A stretch of DNA of 64,000 nucleotides. It comes from Fasciola hepatica (Eukaryota > Platyhelminthes > Trematoda > Plagiorchiida > Fasciolidae). Both the position numbers and the translations under genes were made by a program. Below the pieces are notes generated by a model. That model saw only the letters and a program-made list of their open reading frames with translations, had not been told where the DNA came from and did not search any database. The stretch's first letter is position 1. Each line of letters begins with the position of its first letter. Below are positions 10,916-22,330 of the stretch, in pieces. The stretch spans positions 3,292,001 to 3,356,000 of the forward strand of contig CANUEZ040000002.1 of NCBI GenBank assembly GCA_948099385.1, written 5' to 3'.

Positions 10916-12500
10916 CACAGGCTTACGGGAAGGTAATTGTAGACCCCCTACCCTTTGCCCACTTTGTGAATGGGGACCACTTGCTCCAGCCCTTGGTCGT
11001 CCGGTAGTTCTCCGGTGTCTAGAGATACGCTGAGCGGCTGTTACTGGTTCACCCAGTACACTGGCCAAGGTTTCTAGAACGGTGCGGTTATTACAATCCA
11101 GCCCAGCAGCCTTATTGCTATTCAGATTGCTCGGCGCCAGTTCAACCTCAAAATTACTAATGACTACTCCATGTACGATGATCGTCTGCTGGGTTCCTGT
11201 GGTCTCGTGCTGCATCCCCATGTCTTTTCTATGCACACATCCGAAGACGTTTTCCAGAGTCTGCGCTTTCTCGTAAGCGCTCGTTCACTGCAATCCTTTT
11301 TCGTTGATTACACATCTTACTGCAACTCTTGCTATAGCCTTAGAATGGAGGTGGTTATAGTAGGCCTTAGAAGCTTCTCTTACTCTGCTCGGTGGTGCTG
11401 ACTCATATCTTGCATGACCTTCTCGGCGCACCCCAATAGAACGCTAACGTGCTCGCATATTTTGCACCAATTTCTGGTGTCCACCTGTTGACGGGTTACC
11501 ATCTTGTGGCTAGCTGTTCGCCAGTTGCTCTTTGGAGGATCGGCTCGTCCACCGAAGTGGTTTACCCAGTCTTTTGAATCGTCTCAGTGGGGCGAACTCG
11601 CCATTCAACCCGAGGAGATGGCCCCTGATGACCGTCCACCACCCTTCCACAGTCTGATAATGAGAGCCCCTGTCCAATTTACCTGCTGCTTCCCTGATTG
11701 CAAAGACGTCCGGACTCCCTAAGTTTCTTAGCATCTCATTTGGCACCCCAAGGGAAGTCCCTCAGATCACAAATATGATGACCACATGATAGTCTCTCCA
11801 AAGAGGGGCGGTGAAACCTAGTTCACTTATTTCCTCCGGGTATCTGGTAAGCACCATTTCAAGTATATTCGGAGTTTGCTCTTCACTCTACCCGGTCCGC
11901 TGGTTGGCGCGTTGAAGGAATGATATTCATTCCACCAGATAGAATAATTTTCTGCTACCTTGGGTGGCAGTCGGAGAGGACAGGCTCTCCCAATCTGTTC
12001 TGGCGGGATTGAAATCCTTATTACCAAAACCCAAGCTGCCCGCGAGGCAATCATGGCTGTGCGATCGAACAATGAAAGGTCCTCTTCTGGACTCGTATCT
12101 GGGTTACGGTGTGCGCACATTATATCCATGAGAGATCCTGTAGAAAGCAGGTGGTATGCTGAAGCTTGAATATTTATGGTATCCAGGGCTTCTCCAGATT
12201 GATTTTCACGGTTGTCGTTGAATAACAGTAGCGTTACTCATCCCACCCCGTCATAACTTCTGTCCTTCCGGTAGACGCAGTGTCCATCGGTGAGTGGGGG
12301 CTCATCGGCTCCACTTCAGTGTAACCAATTCTCCGTTATTGCTGTTCAATCGGCTTCAATTGCTTCAACCTAGAGTTCCTTACCGTTGTTTACTATGCTT
12401 CAAGGATTAATGAACGCTACTCTGAGTTTCCCAGTGGGAGGTGCCCTCCCGCCCACTCGTCGGACAATACTAATATCTCTTCCTAGCTGGCTGTCGGCCT
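10916..12500 (-). pseudogene. Decayed family-C non-LTR element: endonuclease end, linker and RT N-terminus
   Basis: Minus-strand pieces in several frames. At 10.93-11.24 kb the frame reads NFEVELAPSNLNSNKAAGLD, corresponding to the ...LxxLxxxKAxGxDG start of the RT, followed by a broken WxxAxVxPIHKxG block (VVPIHKVGKG in another frame). At 11.83-12.13 kb a 100-codon frame resembles the end of the endonuclease and the linker. Stops and frame shifts are frequent. The element is cut off at its 3' side by the family-b tail at 10915. The 12.2-12.5 kb part shows nothing I can name. Confidence 0.5.
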
Positions 12501-12899
12501 AATCACCCGACAGCCCCCCTTTTTTGTCACAGGCCTGAGGTGTTCGGGGAGGGAAGCGAGGCCGATGGTTGTTCGATATCCCTACTAAAGCGTTCCAGTA
12601 TTACCGTGAAAGTATCAGTCCCTGGAAATACAGCTTGGGGAAGAGGAGTGAAAAATAGACAGAATCTGGATACTCCCCAAGAGTGGAAACAAAAAGAAAG
12701 GTTAAAGAACGGTTCGCCTTGTAGGTACGGTCACTGGCTGCAGAGTTTCTGTTGGGTAAACTCAATTTCAAATCTCGTACTATCTGCTCCCATGAATTCC
12801 CGTCTGGATAATAGTTGAGAACATTATTACAGGGTTATCCAGGATAATATCGGTAGGCCTATCTCGTGAAGTCTTTTATCGAAGAAACTTGAGCTCCAA
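12501..12899. other. No recognisable feature
   Basis: A 92-codon plus-strand frame (12540-12818) shows no motif I recognise. A short inverted repeat CTGTCGG...CCGACAG lies at about 12490-12513. Confidence 0.4.
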
Positions 12900-13024
12900 G
12901 CAGCGTCCCGTCACGGCAAACCGCGGTCACGTTCACGTAATCCGCGAATAATCCTGTATCGTGAGTGTTCACGGAGACAGTAAGCGATAAAATAATAAGC
13001 AGCCCAGATGGACAACTGCGCTCT
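12900..13024 (-). mobile_element. Family-B 3' UTR outside the inverted duplication
   Basis: Matches the family-B 3' UTR at 60.28-60.38 kb, for example ATCGTGAGTGTTCACGGAGA versus ATCGTGAGCGTTCACTGAGA, at the divergence expected for old copies. The near-perfect identity of the palindrome arms starts only at 13025. Confidence 0.55.
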
Positions 13025-13048
13025 CCGTCATACATCTAGTTAACACAC

Positions 13049-13516
13049 TCAAAGCTCACTACAAGGAAACATCTCGTACCACTTACCATCTAGGGAACCT
13101 TTGAAGGACTGGACGTTCTGCCGGTCTATCATCCCACCAAGCAGACTGTTCCCACTGTTCATCATCCTGCCGTTGAAGAAGTGCGATCTAGTCATCATCC
13201 TAGCTGGAACTCTCGCCAGCTTCGTTTCGTGTCCATTCGTTCTAGAATTTAACGCCACTTGAAACAGACTATCCGGTCTGAGGCCAGAAAAACCCTTCAT
13301 AACCTTGAACGTTTCTATAAAATTCCCTCGACATCTCCGCTTTTCCAACGAGAAAAGATTCAGATCACAGGGTCCCTGCTCGTACGTCCTACCCTTCTGC
13401 CCTTCAGCCATTAGTGAGTGTAAAAGCTGAATTTTCTCTAAACGGACTGCGTTCTTTGTGAAGAAAGATGCCCAAGCCTGCACGCTACTCTCCAAGTGAG
13501 GTTGTACTATAACCAT
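13049..13516 (-). pseudogene. Family-B non-LTR RT C-terminal fragment (left arm)
   Basis: 155 open codons matching the C-terminus of CR1/Jockey-type ORF2: VQPHLESSVQAWASFF, then LNLFSLEKRRCRGNFIETFK, SRTNGHETKLARVPAR and HFFNGRMMNSGNSL. The family uses this region after the RT thumb; its exact role is not established. No RT catalytic core precedes it. The identical frame is repeated at 16416-16883 in the other arm. Diverged relatives are at 24.2 and 60.4 kb. Confidence 0.75.
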
Positions 13517-14122
13517 GTAAATGGGTATGAATATTGCCGGCTACCCGCAAGACAGCGCTGATTACAGTCTCATGAGTTAACCACGAGCGTCTTGTGCAGC
13601 AGCGCTGCACTGGTCCGACCAGTTTAAGCCACTGCTCATGATGACCTCGAGGTCTTTGACCCCGTTGACAGCTCCTATGGTGGACAGCCCTCGCTCATGA
13701 GGGACAGTTAAGCTTTCTGTTGCCCTTGACAACAAGTGGCTTTTTTCGGCGTTTAGAGGTAGGCCCCATTTGTGTGCCGGGCCGATTCCGGGGACCTATC
13801 AAAGAGCGCGAGGTGGTCTGATATGCATCCGGCGAAAATTCCAGGGCGGAGTGGACCCAGAGTTGCCGGCGGAGTTACCTCTTCATGGCCACTAGTGCAA
13901 AAAGGTCAAAACATGACGCTCAAGAAGCTGCAGGCGATTGGGCTGTAGATGGCGTACAGTATTGCAGTACCAGCAGCCAAACTGCGGTACTTACTGCCGG
14001 ATAACGTAATGGAAAAGGAAAATTAGAAATTTTCAAAGTGAAACTTCATGTAGATCAGTTCAGACCAGCTCGTGCGGGCCGAAATTGGTCCGGATCAGTC
14101 GTGCGTCCAGATCGCTGGCATG

Positions 14123-14148
14123 TTTCGGGCGTCTCCGAAAAAAACCAA

Positions 14149-14188
<40 letters not shown>

Positions 14189-14189
14189 G
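14123..14189 (+). repeat. Family-b terminal hairpin and (ATT)n tail (left arm)
   Basis: TTTCGG-GCGTCT-CCGAAA at 14123-14140, then AAAACCAAT and about 13 ATT units to 14189. The microsatellite abuts, tail to tail, the end of the family-C 3' UTR that runs on the other strand. Confidence 0.75.
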
Positions 14190-14730
14190 GCAGTGAGCTT
14201 CCTTGGCTCCCAACACTGCGCGTTGAACGTTTCGTCTGCAAGGCATAATCTGCGAGGCAGTTTCACCTTTGCAGACATAAGTTCATTAGCAAACGTACCA
14301 GGGGCTCATCATTTCACCCCTCGTTCACACAGCTAGATCTGGGAACGCTGTGTTCCAGCGTAAATCTAGGCCCTTCTTGGGGGTTTGTACATTGTTGCGC
14401 CTAACGGCATCCGCTGACAGTCTACTCCACATACGTGCAATCCTGCTTGTAAAAAAAATTAGCTCGTATGTCCAAACTTAATTGTGCTCTTTTTAGCATA
14501 CGACTACGTCCCCTGGTGCCGCACTCGGGGGAACAAACAAACGAATCGCCCAAGTCTATATTCGACAGACCTTTCGTGATCTTAAACGGCTCTAAAGAGA
14601 GGAGATTGCCATCCTCTAGACTCTGGGTATAAGATTTCTCCCTCTGACCGGTGATCATTCCGATTGCAAGTCGCTGCACCCCTTCCGAGCACTCCTTATC
14701 CTTGCGATAGTAGGGAGCCCGTGCCCACAC
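14190..14730 (-). pseudogene. Family-C RT C-terminus and 3' UTR (left arm)
   Basis: The open frame (14422-14730) reads GLSNIDLGDSFVCSPECGTR and RAQLSLDIRANFF, the terminal (S)xxxTRGHxxxL...RxNFF signature of CR1-like ORF2 products. A decayed relative is at 62.4-62.9 kb. The 3' UTR runs from about 14400 down to the ATT run at 14190. The left copy has an extra or lost base in the poly-A stretch near 14450, which shortens its frame compared with the right-arm copy (15197-15601). Confidence 0.65.
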
Positions 14731-14870
14731 ACAATACTTTGGAACAAGTCACACCAAAGTCCTGTAAAACGGGATGAAGGCTCTTGGTTTTTTGCCTATC
14801 CTAGTTGTTACCCCTCTGACTTTGTTGGCTGCTTTCTGAAATTCCCTTGACGGCTTTAATTCCTGACCCC

Positions 14871-15056
14871 TCCTTCGAGCAGGTGTCCCTCCGTTTGCAT
14901 TATCAATCACCGGACCCGTATTTTCTTGAACTTTCAAGGCTACACTGTACTTAAAAGTGGTAACGCTGTCGAAGGAAAAGCCCAGGCTTGCCTTGTCTCA
15001 TTACTTGGACTTCCTTTGCCGCTTGAGGGTTTCAGGGCTACCCCTGCTCAACGGAT
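14871..15056. other. Spacer of the inverted duplication
   Basis: About 186 bp not shared between the arms. Both halves still look like family-C ORF2 sequence just upstream of the KPSREFQ(K/R)AANKVRGVTT block, so each arm keeps its own diverged sequence inside the inner breakpoint. Confidence 0.6.
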
Positions 15057-15196
15057 GGGGACAGGAATTAAAGCCGTCAAGGGAATTTCAGAGAGCAGCT
15101 AACAAAGTCAGAGGGGTAACAACTAGGATAGGCAAAAAACCAAGAGCCTTCATCCCGTTTTACAGGACTTTGGTGTGACTTGTTCCAAAGTATTGT

Positions 15197-15735
15197 GTGT
15201 GGGCACGGGCTCCCTACTATCGCAAGGATAAGGAGTGCTCGGAAGGGGTGCAGCGACTTGCAATCGGAATGATCACCGGTCAGAGGGAGAAATCTTATAC
15301 CCAGAGTCTAGAGGATGGCAATCTCCTCTCTTTAGAGCCGTTTAAGATCACGAAAGGTCTGTCGAATATAGACTTGGGCGATTCGTTTGTTTGTTCCCCC
15401 GAGTGCGGCACCAGGGGACGTAGTCGTATGCTAAAAAGAGCACAATTAAGTTTGGACATACGAGCTAATTTTTTTACAAGCAGGATTGCACGTATGTGGA
15501 GTAGACTGTCAGCGGATGCCGTTAGGCGCAACAATGTACAAACCCCCAAGAAGGGCCTAGATTTACGCTGGAACACAGCGTTCCCAGATCTAGCTGTGTG
15601 AACGAGGGGTGAAATGATGAGCCCCTGGTACGTTTGCTAATGAACTTATGTCTGCAAAGGTGAAACTGCCTCGCAGATTATGCCTTGCAGACGAAACGTT
15701 CAACGCGCAGTGTTGGGAGCCAAGGAAGCTCACTG
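15197..15735 (+). pseudogene. Family-C RT C-terminus and 3' UTR (right arm)
   Basis: 134 open codons (15197-15601) ending WSRLSADAVRRNNVQTPKK and FPDLAV, the longer version of the left-arm frame. Upstream, 15047-15178 adds REFQRAANKVRGVTTRIGKK in a different frame, so the ORF2 end is broken. The 3' UTR reaches the (AAT)n run at 15738. Confidence 0.65.
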
Positions 15736-15737
15736 CC

Positions 15738-15783
<46 letters not shown>

Positions 15784-15809
15784 TTGGTTTTTTTCGGAGA
15801 CGCCCGAAA
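15738..15809 (-). repeat. (AAT)n run and family-b hairpin (right arm)
   Basis: About 15 AAT units (15738-15783), then ATTGGTTT and the inverse hairpin TTTCGG-AGACGC-CCGAAA at 15792-15809. It is a few repeat units longer than the left-arm copy, one of the few visible arm differences. Confidence 0.75.
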
Positions 15810-16415
15810 CATGCCAGCGATCTGGACGTACGACTGATCCGGACCAATTTCGGCCCGCACGAGCTGGTCTGAACTGATCTACATGAAGTTTCACTTTGAA
15901 AATTTCTAATTTTCCTTTTCCACTACGTTATCCGGCAGTAAGTACCGCAGTTTGGCTGCTGGTACTGCAATACTGTACGCCATCTACAGCCCAATCGCCT
16001 GCAGCTTCTTGAGCGTCATGTTTTGACCTTTTTGCACTAGTGGCCATGAAGAGGTAACTCCGCCGGCAACTCTGGGTCCACTCCGCCCTGGAATTTTCGC
16101 CGGATGCATATCAGACCACCTCGCGCTCTTTGATAGGTCCCCGGAATCGGCCCGGCACACAAATGGGGCCTACCTCTAAACGCCGAAAAAAGCCACTTGT
16201 TGTCAAGGGCAACAGAAAGCTTAACTGTCCCTCATGAGCGAGGGCTGTCCACCATAGGAGCTGTCAACGGGGTCAAAGACCTCGAGGTCATCATGAGCAG
16301 TGGCTTAAACTGGTCGGACCAGTGCAGCGCTGCTGCACAAGACGCTCGTGGTTAACTCATGAGACTGTAATCAGCGCTGTCTTGCGGGTAGCCGGCAATA
16401 TTCATACCCATTTAC
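15810..16415 (-). mobile_element. Family-b 3' fragment upstream of its tail (right arm)
   Basis: No gene. In element sense this precedes the inverse tail at 15738-15809. The mirror copy is about 13517-14122 in the left arm. Confidence 0.45.
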
Positions 16416-16883
16416 ATGGTTATAGTACAACCTCACTTGGAGAGTAGCGTGCAGGCTTGGGCATCTTTCTTCACAAAGAACGCAGTCCGTTTAGAGAAAA
16501 TTCAGCTTTTACACTCACTAATGGCTGAAGGGCAGAAGGGTAGGACGTACGAGCAGGGACCCTGTGATCTGAATCTTTTCTCGTTGGAAAAGCGGAGATG
16601 TCGAGGGAATTTTATAGAAACGTTCAAGGTTATGAAGGGTTTTTCTGGCCTCAGACCGGATAGTCTGTTTCAAGTGGCGTTAAATTCTAGAACGAATGGA
16701 CACGAAACGAAGCTGGCGAGAGTTCCAGCTAGGATGATGACTAGATCGCACTTCTTCAACGGCAGGATGATGAACAGTGGGAACAGTCTGCTTGGTGGGA
16801 TGATAGACCGGCAGAACGTCCAGTCCTTCAAAGGTTCCCTAGATGGTAAGTGGTACGAGATGTTTCCTTGTAGTGAGCTTTGA
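16416..16883 (+). pseudogene. Family-B non-LTR RT C-terminal fragment (right arm)
   Basis: Mirror image of 13049-13516, with the same 155 open codons. In this arm the element continues past the palindrome into its 3' UTR and (GAACT)n tail at 17158-17182, so this copy has its natural 3' end. Confidence 0.75.
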
Positions 16884-16907
16884 GTGTGTTAACTAGATGT
16901 ATGACGG

Positions 16908-17182
16908 GGTGCAATATGGTCCTTCCGGGGTGTTCCATTCAACGTTTTCGTTCATTGCATGCTGTCTTGATGGAAGCTCGCCATGCATAATATCTCTCGC
17001 AGTTGATATGTTATGATGTTTTCTGTTCTTCTGTTATTTTTTAGCCGGGATTTGACGAAGTGATTTTCGCTGTTTTGGGCGCGTAACTGTTATGCTCACC
17101 ATCGAAGGAATTCTGAACGCTCGATTGGACATGGCCACTACCTGTCCTATGGTATCCGAACTGAACTGAACTGTACTGAACT
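16908..17182 (+). mobile_element. Family-B 3' UTR with (GAACT)n tail
   Basis: Shares blocks with the inverse copies at 23.93 and 60.1 kb, such as the segment around ATGGCCACTACCTGTCC (17131) and GAAGGAATTCTG. It ends in about four GAACT-type units at 17158-17182, the family-B tail. Confidence 0.65.
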
Positions 17183-18490
17183 CTAGCAGCCTGTGGTGTC
17201 TGATCCCTCGTATTCCGTTCCAGCTTCACAAGTTAAGAAGCCGTGCAGGAAATTGTAGCATCTCCGCCGTACTTATGATGGTATATTTCTCGATCGTGGT
17301 CGGGACGCACGCGCAAGCGCATGATCATGGTGTACAACGTTACTCAGAACAGTGAACTATACAGTAATTTCAAGAAGGTGAGTCGAAGACGTGAGAAGCA
17401 AAACAAAATAGCTACAGATAGTTTGAATCGACCGAGGTGATAATGGTTTGCGTGGCAAATACGGTCCGGCTTCGAATTCGAGTCGGTTGGTGGTGGCCCG
17501 TGGGAATACAAAATATGTCGTGAAAATATATCGCTAAGGATGCATTATAAACCAAAGTAGTGCAAGCTGTGGATAACGGAGGCCTATTGGGGTTCTGTGC
17601 ACGGAATTATTTATGAACATGGAGGGATGAAAGAAATGGGAGTTCACTCGTGAACTTTGTTGAGTATGAAGAGAACGGCTCTGTATGAAGACGATGATGG
17701 ATATTCCCGGTTATAAGAAACGGAGTGCGTCATGAAACGGGGAGACATGGGCAAACTTTGTGGGAGTGGCCTAGGAAACTATGAGTGTGGAGGAAGCAGC
17801 AATCCATATAAAAGGTGAGTTTAGGATCAGGAAAATAACCCATATCATTCAAAAGAAAGAGAGCGCAACTTGAAGGCCTTGAATTGGTGAGGAGTCAATT
17901 TCAAGCGGGATGCCAATCGAAAATAAAATGAAATTTTGCAAGAGAAAACTGAGTGAAAAACCTCCGCGCAAGCTCGCGCCTTATTGTTCTGTTACGCTGA
18001 AAAAAATATTGTCTCACTGATTCTCAGTGACATTCGGTGTCATAATTGGGAACCACGGATGGGGGGATAAGTGGACTCGCGTTCGGATGGCGTATCGAAT
18101 TTTAATGAGTAAAAGATTCCTGTGTTGCGTATTCTGGCTCTGTTATTGGATTGTTTCACATGATACCAAAGTGACGTGCAGCATCCCATGGGTATGGTTC
18201 ATCAGGCGGTGTAAGGGACGTGTCAATCAATCAGTAGAAGTTGGCCTGTGAACTGTTATTTGCGAAGACTTCAGCAGTGACATCAGTAGTGGAGGTGTTG
18301 CGCCAGAAGACGCCTATCAATCTAGTGGTAAGCAGTTGGGAGTGATCAGGTCGTGTGGCTCGATTGCAATCCCGTTCGTTATAAAAGGTGCCACTTAGGT
18401 TTCTGTCGGTATAGGTCAAAGTGTGGGCATTGGTCACCTAAAGTGAAGCCCGGGAGTGGGCGACGTCAAACCTGAAATAAATGATGTTAG

Positions 18491-18513
18491 CAGTCTGGAC
18501 GTGGTTCTAGCTG
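18491..18513 (-). other. Bulged stem-loop, copy 2
   Basis: CAGTCTGG-ACGTGGTT-CTAGCTG on the plus strand. Compared with copy 1, one stem base changed, giving a G-T wobble on this strand and an A-C mispair in element sense. The loop is the same as in copy 1. Confidence 0.5.
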
Positions 18514-19280
18514 TTAGTTATTATTATAAATAGCGACAGTTAGTAATGAGCTGGTTGGCTTTATGTGAGCCCTCAGTGGCACATGTTATACTCCGATCTG
18601 GGTTTTAATTCGAGAGCTTAAGTAACGTCGGGTTGCAGGGGGTTGATAAGTACTGCCACAGGCTAGCAAGATAACTTAAAGCGGGTGGGCTGCTGCGTCT
18701 GCATTTCAAAGGGTAAATGGCTTGCGCGCAGAGGTTGTGAAGAGCAATTAAGTAAGATTTCGGGAAGAATCACTAGGGCATCGGTGGTGATGCGTTGGGG
18801 AAAGTTGTTATCATGCAGAGAAACGTGGACTTGAGTTCATCTGTGCTCCTACTCGGTAGTGCCAACCTACTAAGATGTAACTTAAATGTGAGCAGGAAAA
18901 TCTCATGACGTGGTGGATGCATGAATACCATATTTGTCATAAGACTGAGGAGAGATAGTCAGTGGGGAATGGAAAATATGAACGGTTCTCCGTGTTCATT
19001 TTTTGTAGACTTAAGTGAGGCAGGTGTTGGTCATCTGTTGCCTCTGTAGTTTTACCAATATGCTACCATATGTTGTCCATGTCAGTGAGCTTAGAGTCCA
19101 GGCTGCAGTGGTGATTGTAGTTGGCAGGGGGCTGTGGTTACTGTTAGGTAGGGTTGTAAACCTAAGCGTGGCTTGGACGCTAGGGCACCGAGAAGGCCGC
19201 TTTCTAAGAGAGATGACGTAAGGTGGAGGGGTATAGATGGAAAAGGTGACCGGTTTCCACTGTGTTCTCATCTCTCTCTT

Positions 19281-19303
19281 TTTTATTTATTTATTTATTT
19301 ATT
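19281..19303. repeat. (TTTA)n microsatellite
   Basis: Five to six TTTA units inside the family-a 3' region. Absent from the matching position near 8400. Confidence 0.85.
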
Positions 19304-19560
19304 CATATTCTTTTTCGGACTTCACCGTGGTTGTAGTTATTCGTCAGGTACGTCGTTACGCTGTCCAGGTCAATGAGTTGAAAGTCAGGGTATGGTAGCG
19401 ATTGTATTTGACGTCGACATGCATGCTAGGTGCGCTTATGGGGGGTATGGGGTGGCTGAAACTTAGAGCGGGGAGTGGGTAGGCGTATGTGGACAGTCCA
19501 GTGCATTTTCACCCCAGTCAGTCTCGTGCGTGAAAACCAAAATCTTGTCGACAACGGAGG

Positions 19561-20380
19561 TGTGACGAATACTGCAATTCGAAAGTACCGTAATGTAGCT
19601 TCTCAAACGCCAGACGGATTCGCCATGGGTGTTCCAATCCGGGGCACACACTTTGCCAGTGTGATTTCGAGTCTTCTGTTGTAAATGACACTAGCACTCT
19701 TAGGCTACAGACGATCGAACAGTAGCTCGTTGAAGAGAGTGTGCCATCAGGCCTCGGTCTCCCTAGTCGCCATTGTACACACTTTTGGGCATTGACCTGG
19801 AGGGCCCACACGTTGGGCCACTGAGTTAGCGTATCCAAGTTTGCCCGTAAAGCCTCGTGACCCGCAGTAGTTTTGATCACACTCCAGATTTTGAGACAGT
19901 CCGCATAAACAGTACAGGGGGACACTAGTTTTTGCGGCATGTCGTTGATGTAGGCCAAGAGCAACAGTGGGCCCAACAGTGAGCTTTGTGATACTCCGCT
20001 GGAGGCCGCATGCCGCGCAGAACTTGATACAGCCATTCTCAAAGAGAAGGACCCCGTTTTCAGGAAGTCTTCCATTCACGTGAGTGACTGTTTTGCCCTT
20101 TCTAGAGATCCCAACTTATGGAACAAGCGATTATAAGGCTCTTTGTCGAATGTCCTGCAGAAATCAACGTGGGTAACATCGGTAGGGTGGCCCTCCGCTC
20201 TAGCTTGTGCCCAAAGTTCACGTGCTAGTGGCAGATTAGACGGACAGGATCGGTCCTTCCGCAAGCCATGCTGCTGGTGGCTGAGACGATCGTGACCATC
20301 GACCCACTGGTGCTGTTGTTCCGGGACTAGGTATGCAATCCAGCCAATGGAACTTTCGAGCTACGAATAGCAACCAATTT
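19561..20380 (-). pseudogene. Family-C RT core, frameshifted
   Basis: Minus-strand pieces read HGLRKDRSCPSNLPLARELW, THVDFCRTFDKEPYNRLFHK (the (L)DFxKAFDxVPH block, degraded), then SGVSQSSLLGPLLLLAYIND and VYADCLKIWSV, the catalytic YADD box mutated to YADC. The frames change near 20075. Loss of an Asp in the catalytic box and the frame shift make it inactive. It stops where the family-a 3' region begins. Confidence 0.7.
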
Positions 20381-20740
20381 CGGCACTATTCAAATCAAGG
20401 TCGATTCCAAGTGGCTATGGTGCTATAAACCAAAAATTGGGTAATTTTACAATAACCAAACCTCAGTACTGTTCCCTGTGGGCTCCCACACTCGAAACAA
20501 CAACTGTAGCTGAATTGCACGAAAAGGTTAGAAACGGAAGATGAGATTATCGAAAACCGTCACAACAGATTTTAAGCTGAGCAACTCGCGCTCGGGGCAA
20601 ACATGAGGGTCCGATTTGTGACAAAACATAGAGCAATAAAACGGATAATTGAAATTCCGGTAAAAAAATTCCTACAAATGAGATAACGTTGTTTGTCATA
20701 TGGACGTTGATGAACTGAACAGGGTTTTCTGAACTCCTCT
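20381..20740. other. Unassigned 360-bp stretch inside the family-C element
   Basis: A/T-richer than its surroundings, with no motif recognised. It separates the two halves of the family-C RT and may be a small insertion. Confidence 0.35.
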
Positions 20741-21110
20741 ACACTAGGCACCCCATAATCTTTCCTACCACACGTAAGACCTACTGGACAGCAATTCACA
20801 ACTTCTGCCCTCTCGCTGCTCTTGAACATCTGGGTTAAAGAGGCTATCTTCCCTTCGGATGGTTGTTTATCTCGTCTCATCATACCGTTAAACAGTCTCG
20901 TGAGTGGAGTCGCAGTAATTTCAGCGAGTTCCCGAGGGACCAGTGGATGGAGCCCGTCCGGACCAGGCGAATTACTAAGCCCGAACCCTCACACAACCTT
21001 GGCAAACTTCCCTGCCGCTCGCGGTTTCATACCATAGTGATTGCACTCGGTGTGGGCTGGGGTGAGGATGGCCCCTCCGTGACATATGCTTCAGCTTAGT
21101 GACCAACCAA
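20741..21110 (-). pseudogene. Family-C RT N-terminal part, broken
   Basis: Translated pieces include a degraded GPDGLHP-type start and MMRRDKQPSEGKIASLTQMF, corresponding to the ...PxxWKxAxIxPxxK block of non-LTR RTs. Multiple frame changes. Confidence 0.5.
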
Positions 21111-21533
21111 TAGTACTGCTTTATCGCCATCGGAGTCCGTGATGAATCTAATATTAAGCGGCGTTGGGATGCATAGGCGAACCTCAGTACCCCTCATCAG
21201 GTATGAAGAAGGCCTTTTTGTTGATGAGGTGAAACCGGCCAAAAGTCACTCGTCGTATTCGCGTACTTTCGTACTCTGAATTTGGATGTGTTTGTCGCTA
21301 TCATCTCCCGTGCCGGAGGACCGAAATTGCTGTCAAGCTCGATTTCTTTTTCTTAGCCGCTACGTGGTTCCTAGTAAAACCATGGCGGTTACTTAGCGTG
21401 ACTTCGTCGCCCGCGTGTAGGTGCAAACTAGCCCACCGGTGCAGTTATTTCTGATATAAAGGAACTCCATGCTTTATCTTCATTACCGTTAAAGATCGAG
21501 TCCCATGGCAGGGCGGCAGCAACTTTTTTCACT
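21111..21533. other. Linker region of the family-C element, nothing resolved
   Basis: Lies between the endonuclease and RT of the same decayed element. No domain is recognisable and stops occur in all frames. Confidence 0.35.
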
Positions 21534-22330
21534 TCAGCAAAGGCTATGCTCCACAGGTTTAGCCCCGCACCGCGGATCCTGATGAACGAAAGTACGGCAC
21601 CTCCGGTGGATGACAGGTATCAAGTGGTCACTGGGGCCCAATGGCGACATAAGATCAGCTCCATCTATGTTGGAAATTCGCGGGGAGGGCACTGTGTCAA
21701 GAATAGCCATCTGATCCGCACGGCTCCTGGTAGGTTCTTGCCCACTCTGATGCAAGGCGAGGTCACGCACTGTTCCATACAGAGGACGGGAGAATCCGTC
21801 AACGGATGTGTTACACCCGCTCGATACCCAGCCGACACGAAAAGCATCAGAGTCGCCGAGAACCAGACAAAGACCGTCCTTCCCCCGTCGATGCAAGGAA
21901 TCCAGAATACCCTGAAAGTCGGCAGCTGGAATACGACGGATGATCCAAAGCACCAAGCAGCCACTGTTGAAAAGTTTCACTCTGCAACACAGAGCTTCCC
22001 GGTACCCACATTGGTCAAAAAAGGTATCAAGTATAGGAACTAGTAGCTCATTTTTCACGTACATGAAAACATCCCCTCCACCACTGGCACAAATTGGATC
22101 TACTCGAAACAGCACATACCCTGTCTGTGAGACCTAGAAGCCTCAAGTATCATCCGTTAGATACGCCTCGGTAAGTGCAATGATAGGCGGGGTTCCAGGC
22201 AGCACAAGTGCCTCCATCTTGTCCCTTTTGTTCAATAGTCCGCGCATGTTAGTCCGCACCATTTTGGCAAATGCCGCGCGGTCGCCCCTTGCCCAAAACT
22301 CGTGTACTGCTGCACGCTGAGAGGGCTCAT
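21534..22330 (-). pseudogene. Family-C endonuclease (EEP) domain
   Basis: A 193-codon frame (21534-22115) preceded by MRGLLNKRDKMEALVL and IIALTEAYLTDD at about 22150-22260. These correspond to the N-A-R-SLxNKxxELxxLV start and the IxxITETWL block of apurinic-type endonucleases in CR1-like elements. It continues with GGGDVFMYVKNEL, CLVLGDSDAFRVGWVS (the GDFNxxxxxW block, here DSD instead of DFN) and PLGPSDHLIPV (the SDH block). The TETWL-equivalent is mutated to TEAYL, and a frame break near 22120 splits the domain. Confidence 0.75.

Larger units (their letters stand above)
13025..14870 (-). repeat. Large inverted duplication, left arm
   Basis: Reverse-complement match of 15057-16907 (paired coordinates sum to 29932 at the outer end and about 29927 nearer the centre, the difference coming from small indels including the ATT run). 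Outer breakpoint: CCGTCAT at 13025-13031 pairs with ATGACGG at 16901-16907, and the next base differs. Identity looks near complete. The arm holds, from outside in, a family-B RT end, a family-b 3' fragment with tail, and a family-C 3' UTR and RT end. Confidence 0.9.
15057..16907 (+). repeat. Large inverted duplication, right arm
   Basis: Partner of 13025-14870. It ends at 16907 inside a family-B 3' UTR, while the B homology itself continues beyond, at lower identity to the left-arm equivalent. Confidence 0.9.
17271..19560 (-). mobile_element. Family-a CR1-like element, 3' region only
   Basis: Inverse copy of 8.15-10.04 kb. The terminal hairpin (CTCGATCGTGGTCGGG at 17289-17304, two mispairs relative to the perfect form) follows GGTATATTT, with almost no ATT tail left. 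A (TTTA)n insertion at 19281-19303 interrupts the match to about 8400. No gene is supported. The open frames at 18027-18251 and 19011-19271 do not persist in the 8-10 kb copy. Confidence 0.6.

Noticed and set aside
14060..14336. Frames with poly-Asn, poly-Leu or poly-Ile (also at 15590-15872).
   Set aside because: Caused by the (ATT)n/(AAT)n tail.
13025..16907. Inverted arms as terminal inverted repeats of a DNA transposon.
   Set aside because: The arms contain pieces of three unrelated retroelement families, there is no transposase in the spacer, and their edges lie inside homologous repeats.
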